A stretch of 5,591 nt of DNA from assembly GCA_047921075.1 (NCBI GenBank), contig JBLRWS010000106.1:1-5591 (forward strand), given 5' to 3'. The notes beneath the pieces are model-generated. The model made no database searches. It was given only the letters and a program-made list of their open reading frames with translations, and had not been told where the DNA came from. This DNA is from JBLRWS01 sp047921075 (GTDB lineage: Bacteria > Bacteroidota > Rhodothermia > Balneolales > Balneolaceae). The position numbers were made by a program, and so were the translations under genes. Below, piece after piece: positions 1-5,591 of the stretch (positions are counted from its first letter, which is position 1; each line of letters opens with the position of its first letter).

Positions 1-754
1 TATCACTTTCCCGCTCATATTCTTGAGCCAATAAAAAAGCGGAATGCCCGATCAGATCTTCGGGCATATCATCAAGTTCATGCATCAGATCAATTTTACG
101 GCGGCTGCTTTCAATCAACCCGGAGGGGTTATCGGTTTCTTCGTAAAGGCCTTCCAGTTTAACCAAAACCCGGAACAGCTCCCTGTTGTTTTCAGGGTCC
201 TGATCGTCAAGTATTTCGAATAATAAGATGTACTGATCGACAGCAGCATCATACTTTCCTTTTTCTTCAAAAATTTCGGCCAAATTCCGAATCGTTTCCT
301 GGTATAAGCGGCTGTCTTTTGCGCCGTGATTTTCAATCAGGGCCAAAAGATTTTGGAGGTGTTTTACGGCATTTTGTAAGTTTCCCTTCTGCTTATATGC
401 CTCGGACAACCCCTGTTTTGACCAAAAAAGCCATTGAATGTTAACTCCTTCAAGCTCATCATAAGCCAGAATCGCACGAATGAAATAGTCGGTGGCTTTG
501 ACGGGATTATTGAGCCTGAGGTGTGAACTTCCTCCAAAAAAACTGATAAGAAAAAATTCTTCCGGATCGGGATGCTCCTGTTCCTGAATCTTCTGCATTA
601 AAACATCAAATGCTTGCGCCGCTTCTTCTATTTGACCATTTTCATATAAGTTGTGGGCAGATTCCAGACTTTGAGCAACGACTGATGTCGCGACCGGTTT
701 CAAAATCAGAAGCAGCAGCAGAGCACAGACGATATTTAAAAATCGATCAAGCAC
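1..754 (-). CDS. Exported TPR-repeat protein, C-terminus missing (runs off window)
   Basis: An uninterrupted minus-strand frame of 251 codons runs off the left edge, so the C-terminus is not seen. Residues 1-28 form a signal peptide: Arg4, a very hydrophobic core (ALLLLLIL, residues 11-18) and a likely cleavage after VVA (residues 25-27). The rest is helical with TPR-like units at roughly 30-55, 72-100, 110-140, 152-182 and 193-225. Typical TPR spacings are visible, for example AYKQKGNLQNAVKHL and FEEKGKYDAAVDQY. The start is chosen as GTG at 752-754, because an in-frame stop lies further upstream and no in-frame ATG precedes the signal sequence. A GGAGG sits only one base before the GTG, which is closer than usual. 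A sigma-70-like promoter lies at a suitable distance. Exported TPR proteins next to caspases often continue into CHAT, cyclase or sensor-kinase domains; which, if any, applies here cannot be seen. The product is probably periplasmic or membrane-anchored and acts as a protein-protein scaffold. Confidence 0.75.
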   Translation of the reverse strand, partial: MLDRFLNIVCALLLLLILKPVATSVVAQSLESAHNLYENGQIEEAAQAFDVLMQKIQEQEHPDPEEFFLISFFGGSSHLRLNNPVKATDYFIRAILAYDELEGVNIQWLFWSKQGLSEAYKQKGNLQNAVKHLQNLLALIENHGAKDSRLYQETIRNLAEIFEEKGKYDAAVDQYILLFEILDDQDPENNRELFRVLVKLEGLYEETDNPSGLIESSRRKIDLMHELDDMPEDLIGHSAFLLAQEYERESD

Positions 755-789
755 ACCTCCATTTTCAAGCTCTGTCCAGGATAAAGAGC

Positions 790-818
790 ATAATATAAAT
801 TCGGTAAAAATCTGTCAT
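790..818 (-). promoter_or_regulatory. Sigma-70-like promoter for the TPR gene
   Basis: On the minus strand ATGACA (813-818) is followed after exactly 17 bases by TATTAT (790-795). Each hexamer matches the sigma-70 consensus at five of six positions. The predicted transcript start is near 783, giving a leader of about 30 bases before the GTG start at 754. This suggests the TPR gene can be transcribed independently of the protease operon upstream. Bacteroidota-type sigma factors favour a different -10 motif, so the call depends on the true host lineage. Confidence 0.42.
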
Positions 819-884
819 ACCAGATCGTTTCGGTTAAAATCAGTACAGTGACTTGTTTTCATTGATCAGCCACGATTCCTTTTT

Positions 885-2336
885 TCAATACCAAAGCACC
901 AAATGCACGCGGTCGTTTCTTCCGGAGAGGTTCAGCCGAAGCCGTTGAATATTCTGGCCCGGCTGAGATACGAAAATATCGACATACCCGTACATGGCGG
1001 CAAACCGTGCCGCTGCGGCTAAATCGTTCCTGGTTTCTACCCGCCAGACGGAAAGTCCGTCATCGGCTTGTACACCGGCACCGGCTACATCCCAGTCGGT
1101 GCCAACATAACCAAGCATTACTTTTCTCTCGCCCGGCATTTCACGAACAGACATATCACTTGTATTAAACTGCATAAGGCGGTCTGCAATTTTGATATTG
1201 CGCTCGGGGTTGAGCTCCTCCGTGGCAAATTCAACCGTTTCCACAGAACCGTTTTGCCTTTCGAGTTTAAACTTCAGCATATCTCCGGGCCTGGTTTTCT
1301 CAAATACCCCAAGCGCTTCTTCTATATTGCGTGTTGCCGTACCGTTAATTTCAAGAACTTTGGAATTTTGATGGCCTGCAAGCGCCTCCCGGGCGGGAGT
1401 GCCCCGTATTAGAGATGTAATTACGGGATGGCTATGTGCCCTGTTCCATCGGGTTATGCCAAAATCACCGGTTCGCTGAATTACATCAGATAACTCAACC
1501 CCAATAAATGCCCTTCTTACCCGTCCCTCATTGGTAAGAATATCATCGGTTAACCGTTCGGATATTGCAGCTTCGAGGGCAAAATTGATCTGAGGCTGGA
1601 TAAAAAGCTGCTCGCCCTGCCGTGCGAACGTGATCTGCGAATTGATACCGGCCACGTTCCCGTTTCTGTCGAACAACGGCCCGCCGCTGTTTCCCCAAAT
1701 CACCGTTGCTGTAGATTGCAGAAACCCGAACTTTCCGGTCATGCCGCCTCTTGCCCGGTTCAGTGCCCCAATAATTCCCTCCGAAACGGTGTAGGGGTAA
1801 TCACCGAGCGGGTTTCCGATCGCCCAAACGGGCTCGCCTATTCGCGGATCCTCTTTTTTATGATCAACAACCGAAATTTCATCTCCCGGTTCATCCACAA
1901 AAGCAAGAACGGCAAAATCGTAGAAAGTATCGCCGCCCACCACGTCCACTTCATACCGGGAGCGGTTTATGGAATAAACGACCAGGCTGCCCGGCTCGCC
2001 CGATGCCGATTCGATAACATGTGAATTGGTGATCACATATTTCTGCCCGTCGCGTTCGATAATATACCCTGAACCCGAGCTCAGCGCCGAACCCAAATCG
2101 AGGCCTGATTCATACGCCGTGCTGGCGTTGTTGCCCCTGAAGCCAAGCAGCATATCACCCACACCGGTTTCTTCCACGGCTACGGTCACAACCGAACCCA
2201 AAACCCGATCAAGCATATCTTCTACACTTTCACCGGCAGTGGCCGCGGGTTGTTCGCCGGGGTTACACCCTGTTAGAAGCAGGGCGAAAAAAGCGGCACC
2301 CAATACGATTGTGGAAAGTTTATTTTCGATGATCAT
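885..2336 (-). CDS. HtrA/DegP-like trypsin-fold serine protease lipoprotein with one PDZ domain
   Basis: This 483-residue protein has a lipoprotein signal with the lipobox LTGC; Cys24 would be lipidated, and Asn25 follows it. Residues 80-255 are a trypsin-like S1C protease domain with an intact triad: His106 in TNSHVI, Asp140 in YDFAVLAF and Ser217 in GNSGGPLF. The preceding GSGYII and the AIGNPLG loop are also family hallmarks. Residues 277-372 read as a single PDZ domain (FIGVEL carboxylate-binding strand, GTPAREA, LEING, RPGDMLKFKLER). Residues 380-483 form an extra C-terminal region I cannot assign; DegP would carry a second PDZ there. The position before GNSGG is Trp215 rather than the usual Pro. 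The ATG start has an AGGAG ten bases upstream that overlaps the end of the caspase gene, so the two genes form an operon. The likely role is envelope proteolysis or quality control, or a partner of the caspase. No clear terminator follows. Confidence 0.93.
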   Translation of the reverse strand: MIIENKLSTIVLGAAFFALLLTGCNPGEQPAATAGESVEDMLDRVLGSVVTVAVEETGVGDMLLGFRGNNASTAYESGLDLGSALSSGSGYIIERDGQKYVITNSHVIESASGEPGSLVVYSINRSRYEVDVVGGDTFYDFAVLAFVDEPGDEISVVDHKKEDPRIGEPVWAIGNPLGDYPYTVSEGIIGALNRARGGMTGKFGFLQSTATVIWGNSGGPLFDRNGNVAGINSQITFARQGEQLFIQPQINFALEAAISERLTDDILTNEGRVRRAFIGVELSDVIQRTGDFGITRWNRAHSHPVITSLIRGTPAREALAGHQNSKVLEINGTATRNIEEALGVFEKTRPGDMLKFKLERQNGSVETVEFATEELNPERNIKIADRLMQFNTSDMSVREMPGERKVMLGYVGTDWDVAGAGVQADDGLSVWRVETRNDLAAAARFAAMYGYVDIFVSQPGQNIQRLRLNLSGRNDRVHLVLWY

Positions 2337-2346
2337 TATAGGCTAA

Positions 2347-2351
2347 CTCCT
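2347..2351 (-). promoter_or_regulatory. Shine-Dalgarno of the HtrA-like gene overlapping the caspase stop codon
   Basis: The minus strand reads AGGAG at 2347-2351, ten bases before the ATG at 2334-2336. The A and G at its 5' end belong to the TAG stop codon (2350-2352) of the caspase gene. A ribosome terminating on the caspase message would sit on this site, so translational coupling and a fixed expression ratio of the two peptidases are likely. Confidence 0.7.
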
Positions 2352-4659
2352 ATTTTATTCCACTGGTTACAATCAAACGGTCGATCGACCAGTTAACCGG
2401 TGCTGAGCGCCCCACGGTTCTGGTAGAGGTGTTTCGGTCAACAATAAGCTGTTCGATCGGCGAACTGCCTCTTACATCGCCCCTGACACCCACAACCGCA
2501 GCCTGCTGAAAAACGCTGAGATTGGAAATAGGTTCCACACTGGTTAACAAGACAATGTTATTCACGGCAAAAGCCCCGCCGCTGCTAATCGGGTTGTTCC
2601 CTGTTAGATTGATAGCTGTAGGCAGACCGTCGTTAATCTGCTGCCCGGTCGGCACTCGGTTATTGGTATTTCCCATTGAAATATGAGGGAAAAGTAACTG
2701 GCTCTGCCCTGAATTATCGATCACAAATACATAGACGTACCGGCCTTGAATCAGATCAGAGAGGCGGTTCTGGCGCGCCGTAAGAACGATATCGAACGAA
2801 CGGCCGGCTTCGAGGTGACCCCCGAAAATAAGTTCTTCGGTTTCGGTGTCGCGCACGGCCAGCTTGTAAGGGAAAATATCAGACGACGGCGATTGTAGAT
2901 CCAGCCAGCCTTTAATTTTGGCAAGGTTGTTTACCTGCTGGTTTAACGGTAGGTGAGTATCGTTTCCTGCAGGAATCCAGTCTGTGCGGACCGGATAAAC
3001 CGATGTACGGGAGTCGGCCGCTGTGGTGTTCGGGCGTACCCACGAATAGGATAACCGGTCTGTGGCGGGGTCGTATCGCCCGGTAAGAACATAATCGGCA
3101 TCCTCCGGGGCCTCCACACGCCTGACCAGGCTTTCATCCTCTTTAACGAAATCCAATGAGTCAACAACTTCCTGTGCCGGCGGAAATTGAATAAACACCG
3201 ATTCGGTTTCTGCTTCCGACTGTACTGTTTCACTGAGTTGCGGAGTTGCCTGCACCTCCGTTCCGGCATAGCTTGCATGCCATTCTCCTCCTTTTCTGTG
3301 AACATACAAAAATGTAGCATCTTCAATTTGTGTGGGATCAGTAATCCAGCGCCTGTTCATAGATGCGGAGGCCTGATAGGCATTTCGCGCTTCCTGTAAA
3401 ACCTGCCCGGCACTCTCCATCTCCTCCGGGATATACACAGAGAAACCGGGCCCGGAAGGAACCCCAAACGTGGTGACCCTGAAAAGATCCCCCGGAGAAA
3501 CCTCACTCAGAGATCCGGATTCGAGGGTTGCAATAGCACCGGATATCTGTTCCAGTTTTGTTACTCTCACAACCACATCTTCTCTGCCGTCAACCGACCG
3601 GGTTAAAACCGCCCCTTCATGGATTCCCAACGCAAGGCCGCCATCAAATACAAGCTCGTTTGAACCCGACGTTTGACGGACGGCGACAAAAATATCATTA
3701 GACAGTTCGCCGGCATCACCAAAAAGAGGTGCAGATGTTCGTTCCGGGAGTCCGGCAACGACAGGATGCTGGTCAGCAATGGTAGCCCGTACCCTCGCGC
3801 TTACACGGGTCATGATCTGATCGATAGGCTCGTCAGGGGATACTTCCCGAAAAGCGCGCAGCAAGGCATCGGTAAAAATACCGGTAATCTGGTTTCCGCT
3901 GTTGAGAGTCTCTTTCGCGGTTTGAAAATCCTGTGCAGATGAAAGCACAAGGGCACCCCGGTCTTCCGGTGCAGGAAGATCGTTATAAGAATCGTCTGCA
4001 ATTTCGTAGGGTGCCGGTTCCAGTTTTCGTTCGGTGATGCCCGAAGGCTGTCCGCGTGCAATAGAGCCGCTATGGCAACTGTCAAAAACCAAAGTAAGCC
4101 TCAACTCACGGTCCAGCGCCCGGTTAAACATTGCGCGAAGTTCCTTGTCACGTATATCTCTAACTTCACCTTCTGCAGCAAACATGGCATCAGAGGGAAC
4201 AATGGTTTCATCCATCTGATTAATTTCGTCCGACAGTGTATTCCTGACCTGTGAACCGTGGCCGGCATAGAAGAAAAACACATCATCACCCGGATTTGGA
4301 TTGTTAATCACATTCGTTTCAATAGCTGTCAGTATGTTTTCTCTCGTTGCCTCTTCATCAATGAGGAGTGTGATGTTATCGGGATTAAACCCGAACCGGC
4401 TCACAAGTACCTCCTTCATATTTTGGACATCATTTACCGCTCCTCTCAGATCCCCCCAATTCCGCTTTTGTAAGGAGGAAGAAGCATCGGTCATTTCTGC
4501 AACATGTAATTCTACAGCTTCCTGATGGACATATTTGTTAATGCCGATCAGCAGGGCGTGTTTTTCCTGTGCAATTAAATCGTCTGCAGCAGAAAAAAAG
4601 AAAAGCCCGATTACCACCCACAACCCATAATATAATTTTGAACGATGAATACGTTTCAT
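2350..4659 (-). CDS. Exported caspase-family (metacaspase-like, C14) peptidase with DUF4384-like C-terminal region
   Basis: This is a 769-residue protein. Residues 1-30 are a Sec signal peptide (MKRIHRSK, then a hydrophobic core, cleavage likely after LIA). Residues 33-315 form the caspase fold: first strand HALLIGINKY, catalytic His134 in YAGHGS and Cys195 in DSCHSGS. The DETIVPSD stretch (150-157) is typical of metacaspases. Asp193, two residues before Cys195, is the position that in metacaspases favours Arg/Lys rather than Asp at P1. The segment after the catalytic Cys (200-235) holds Arg202, Arg211 and Lys212, possible self-processing sites. Residues 325-397 are beta-rich, with a LGIHEGAVLTR and PGDLFRV pattern resembling FlgT-like domains. 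Residues 582-670 (KGWLDLQS, YVYVFVIDNSGQSQLLFP) match the pattern of DUF4384, a common partner of bacterial caspases. The ATG has AGAGG five bases upstream. It is the first gene of an operon with the HtrA-like protease, and the product should act outside the cytoplasm. Confidence 0.94.
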   Translation of the reverse strand: MKRIHRSKLYYGLWVVIGLFFFSAADDLIAQEKHALLIGINKYVHQEAVELHVAEMTDASSSLQKRNWGDLRGAVNDVQNMKEVLVSRFGFNPDNITLLIDEEATRENILTAIETNVINNPNPGDDVFFFYAGHGSQVRNTLSDEINQMDETIVPSDAMFAAEGEVRDIRDKELRAMFNRALDRELRLTLVFDSCHSGSIARGQPSGITERKLEPAPYEIADDSYNDLPAPEDRGALVLSSAQDFQTAKETLNSGNQITGIFTDALLRAFREVSPDEPIDQIMTRVSARVRATIADQHPVVAGLPERTSAPLFGDAGELSNDIFVAVRQTSGSNELVFDGGLALGIHEGAVLTRSVDGREDVVVRVTKLEQISGAIATLESGSLSEVSPGDLFRVTTFGVPSGPGFSVYIPEEMESAGQVLQEARNAYQASASMNRRWITDPTQIEDATFLYVHRKGGEWHASYAGTEVQATPQLSETVQSEAETESVFIQFPPAQEVVDSLDFVKEDESLVRRVEAPEDADYVLTGRYDPATDRLSYSWVRPNTTAADSRTSVYPVRTDWIPAGNDTHLPLNQQVNNLAKIKGWLDLQSPSSDIFPYKLAVRDTETEELIFGGHLEAGRSFDIVLTARQNRLSDLIQGRYVYVFVIDNSGQSQLLFPHISMGNTNNRVPTGQQINDGLPTAINLTGNNPISSGGAFAVNNIVLLTSVEPISNLSVFQQAAVVGVRGDVRGSSPIEQLIVDRNTSTRTVGRSAPVNWSIDRLIVTSGIK

Positions 4660-4708
4660 AAAAACCTCTTAATTTTTCTTACGTTATCCCTACCCTTTTA
4701 TGAATAAT

Positions 4709-4743
4709 CGGATGATGCGGTGAATAAGGGCCCGCACCATCCG
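4709..4743 (-). other. Strong 12-bp hairpin between the small secreted gene and the caspase operon
   Basis: On the minus strand CGGATGGTGCGG (4732-4743) pairs with CCGCATCATCCG (4709-4720) around an 11-base loop. In minus-strand RNA all twelve positions pair, one as a G-U wobble; in plus-strand RNA the same position is an A-C mismatch, so the structure favours minus-strand transcripts. No U-run follows the stem, so it is not a classical terminator. It may be a second barrier after the 4761-4785 hairpin, an mRNA-stabilising or processing stem in the caspase leader, or an operator on DNA. It ends about 50 bases before the caspase start codon. Confidence 0.6.
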
Positions 4744-4760
4744 GTTTGATGTAACCGACG

Positions 4761-4785
4761 AAAAAACTGAATCCCGTCAGGGATT
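4761..4785 (-). terminator. Rho-independent terminator-like hairpin enclosing a stop codon
   Basis: The minus-strand RNA reads AAUCCC-UGAC-GGGAUU (4770-4785), a perfect six-pair stem with a four-base loop, followed after CAG by a run of six U (4761-4766). The UGA in the loop is the stop codon of the 154-residue secreted protein gene, so its last two sense codons form the 5' arm. The stem is short, so termination may be partial, and some read-through into the caspase operon is possible. Confidence 0.55.
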
Positions 4786-5241
4786 TAAACGCCAGATAAA
4801 GTTATTGCCGAAATATCGGTTTCTTGCCCCCCAGTATTTATACGAGCCGTCGGTAAAATCTGCCCGTCCATAAAGCCTGTAGGTTCGTCCGGCGGGGACG
4901 TTAATCTTTAAATTACCCCACGGTGCAACTGTACCCTGGTAGTACCCGTCGATGTAGGTACTGATATACCATCCGGTGTAGTTATCAAAGTTTACAAACC
5001 GGCTTGCTGCACGCTCGCCTGTTTCTCCGCCCTTGATCGCCGGGGCTTCAGCTTCCTCACCCAAAACATTTTCACCTGCCTGAACTTCAATGTTTTCATC
5101 GGGGGCATCTCCTCTTGCCTCTACTGCACTTGTTGCAAGAGAATCAGCAGCCTGCTCCTGAGCATGGGCCAGATTTGCAGCCAGTGTAAACGAGACAGCC
5201 GCAAACAGAATCATCGTGTATTTGATAAGATGTGTCTTCAT
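4777..5241 (-). CDS. Small secreted protein with acidic linker and aromatic-rich C-terminal domain
   Basis: I do not recognise a named family for this 154-residue protein. Residues 1-27 are a clear Sec signal peptide with cleavage after AHA. Residues 28-80 are a Glu/Asp/Ala-rich stretch with no predicted hydrophobic core, probably a flexible linker. Residues 82-154 form a compact, likely all-beta domain with 14 Tyr/Trp residues in 73, including TGWYISTYIDG, YYQGTVAPWG, PAGRTYRLYG and FTDGSYKYWG. The pattern of strand, IDG turn, G-x-V-x-P and PAGR resembles PEGA-like small beta domains of surface proteins, but this is only a resemblance. The ATG has no Shine-Dalgarno; an A-rich stretch lies just upstream, as is common in Bacteroidota-type genes. 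The gene ends in a terminator-like hairpin and is followed 117 bases later by the caspase operon. Extracellular or periplasmic location is well supported; function is unknown. Confidence 0.88.
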   Translation of the reverse strand: MKTHLIKYTMILFAAVSFTLAANLAHAQEQAADSLATSAVEARGDAPDENIEVQAGENVLGEEAEAPAIKGGETGERAASRFVNFDNYTGWYISTYIDGYYQGTVAPWGNLKINVPAGRTYRLYGRADFTDGSYKYWGARNRYFGNNFIWRLNP

Positions 5242-5281
5242 ATGCGTATTTTTTATTTAGATTTAAATCGAGAACGTATGT

Positions 5282-5311
5282 ATAAGAAGTGACTACTTCT
5301 TGATTTCTCAA
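5282..5311 (-). promoter_or_regulatory. Tentative promoter with overlapping dyad upstream of the small secreted gene
   Basis: The minus strand has TTGAGA (5306-5311), an 18-base spacer and TCTTAT (5282-5287), which match the sigma-70 consensus only in part. A perfect inverted repeat AAGAAGT-4-ACTTCTT (5284-5301) covers the end of the spacer and part of the -10 hexamer, where a repressor would act. The predicted leader is about 33 bases. Weak hexamers and low complexity make this a candidate only. Confidence 0.25.
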
Positions 5312-5348
5312 CTGCTTGAAACCATAAGAACCTAAGTTGTTCCAGAAG

Positions 5349-5369
5349 ATGTTAAAAGGCAGTTAACAT
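5349..5369. repeat. Perfect 7-7-7 inverted repeat, operator-like
   Basis: ATGTTAA and TTAACAT flank a seven-base spacer (AAGGCAG), giving a 21-base dyad about 110 bases upstream of the small secreted gene. Half-site size and centre-to-centre spacing suit a dimeric DNA-binding regulator. The arms are AT-rich, so chance occurrence is possible. No regulator gene is visible in the window. Confidence 0.35.
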
Positions 5370-5377
5370 TCAAATAC

Positions 5378-5497
5378 TTAAAAGTGAGTATTTTTTCTAC
5401 TATCTCGATCGCCCGTTATTCGAGATCTATCGGGAATTCCAATTTTATAACCGACTCTTAAAACCTTTGCAGCCTGATTACCATTTTGTTTAATCAT
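5378..5497 (-). CDS. Possible 39-residue basic protein, unrecognised
   Basis: A short frame opens at ATG (5495-5497) and closes at TAA (5378-5380). An AAGGA (5506-5510) lies eight bases before the ATG and overlaps the stop codon of the putative gene on its right, the same coupling layout as at the caspase/HtrA junction. The product would begin MIKQNGNQAAKVL and carry nine Lys/Arg against three Asp, with no signal peptide. Against it, the arginine codons are mostly AGA and CGA, unlike the large genes here, and the frame is short enough to arise by chance. It could also be plain intergenic leader sequence. Confidence 0.3.
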   Translation of the reverse strand: MIKQNGNQAAKVLRVGYKIGIPDRSRITGDRDSRKNTHF

Positions 5498-5508
5498 TGT
5501 CTGTTTCC

Positions 5509-5591
5509 TTATGTGACAAACTGCCCGGATCCTTTCCGTAAAGCATTCACGAACAGCACTTCGGGCTGTTTAGGATAGCGACGGGAGAGCC
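5509..5591 (-). CDS. Possible 3' end of a gene entering from the right edge
   Basis: One minus-strand frame is open from the window edge to a TAA at 5509-5511, giving about 26 residues that include YPKQPEVLFVNALRKG and end QFVT. The other two minus-strand frames stop sooner. Codon choice (GAA, GTG, CTG, CGT, CGC) resembles the large genes. The fragment is too short to identify a family, and an open stretch of this length can occur by chance. Confidence 0.35.
   Translation of the reverse strand, partial: LSRRYPKQPEVLFVNALRKGSGQFVT

Noticed and set aside
115..336. Minus-strand 73-codon ORF at the left end
   Set aside because: It overlaps the TPR frame, which is open through the entire region and carries TPR-type helices; this one has no signal or recognisable motif.
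610..798. Plus-strand 62-codon ORF
   Set aside because: It lies antisense over the start of the TPR gene and its promoter, has no family resemblance, and exists because the opposite strand is coding.
1068..1412. Plus-strand 114-codon ORF, and similar plus-strand frames at 1716-2024 and 2026-2346
   Set aside because: All are antisense shadows of the HtrA-like gene, whose catalytic motifs and lipobox prove the minus-strand frame is the coding one.
2943..3326. Minus-strand 127-codon ORF inside the caspase gene
   Set aside because: It is out of frame with the caspase CDS, which is continuous through this stretch, and shows a low-quality Arg/Pro-rich composition typical of shadow frames.
5372..5393. 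Plus-strand AT-rich hairpin followed by T-run, considered as a terminator
   Set aside because: The stem has one G-C pair only and there is no plus-strand gene upstream of it, so it was kept only as part of the dyad cluster.
5552..5570. Plus-strand hairpin AACAGC/GCTGTT with a UUCG-type tip, considered as a terminator
   Set aside because: No plus-strand gene ends here, the following bases are not a U-run, and the element falls inside the probable coding tail at the right edge.
1..5591. Search for CRISPR arrays, tRNA or rRNA genes, insertion sequences and attachment sites
   Set aside because: I saw no regularly spaced repeats, cloverleaf sequence, transposase motif or flanking terminal repeats; the window is almost fully taken up by the minus-strand genes.

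Overview
The window is a moderate-GC stretch of a Gram-negative chromosome in which every supported gene lies on the minus strand, so the gene order in the direction of transcription runs from the right end to the left. The organism is probably a member of the FCB group (Bacteroidota, Balneolota or Rhodothermota type). This rests on three things: an A-rich, Shine-Dalgarno-less start on one gene, a secreted caspase fused to what looks like a DUF4384-type C-terminal domain, and the general style of the proteins. No taxonomic marker gene is present, so the assignment is tentative.

Right end (about 5242-5591): a possible 3' end of a gene enters from beyond the window and stops at 5509. A 39-codon ORF of doubtful status follows, with a Shine-Dalgarno-like AAGGA that overlaps that stop. 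Then comes a leader region of about 136 bases with perfect inverted repeats. It precedes a 154-residue secreted protein (4777-5241) that has an acidic linker and a compact C-terminal domain rich in tyrosine and tryptophan. That gene ends in a terminator-like hairpin whose loop contains its own stop codon.

Centre (885-4659): after an intergenic region with a strong 12-bp hairpin, there is a tightly packed two-gene operon. The first gene encodes a 769-residue exported caspase-fold peptidase (C14, metacaspase-like, His/Cys dyad intact) with a long beta-rich C-terminal half. The second encodes a 483-residue lipoprotein of the trypsin-like HtrA/DegP type (S1C, His/Asp/Ser triad intact) with one PDZ domain and an unassigned C-terminal domain. 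Its Shine-Dalgarno begins inside the stop codon of the caspase gene, so translation of the two is probably coupled.

Left end (1-754): an exported TPR-repeat protein runs off the window. It starts at a GTG codon and has a good sigma-70-like promoter just upstream.

Read together, four consecutive genes encode exported products: a small secreted protein, a caspase-like cysteine peptidase, a trypsin-like serine peptidase anchored as a lipoprotein, and a TPR scaffold. Caspase, trypsin and TPR/CHAT modules are known to recur together in bacterial conflict and programmed-death loci, usually in the cytoplasm. Here the signals place them in the envelope, and the idea that they form an envelope-side proteolytic relay is an inference.
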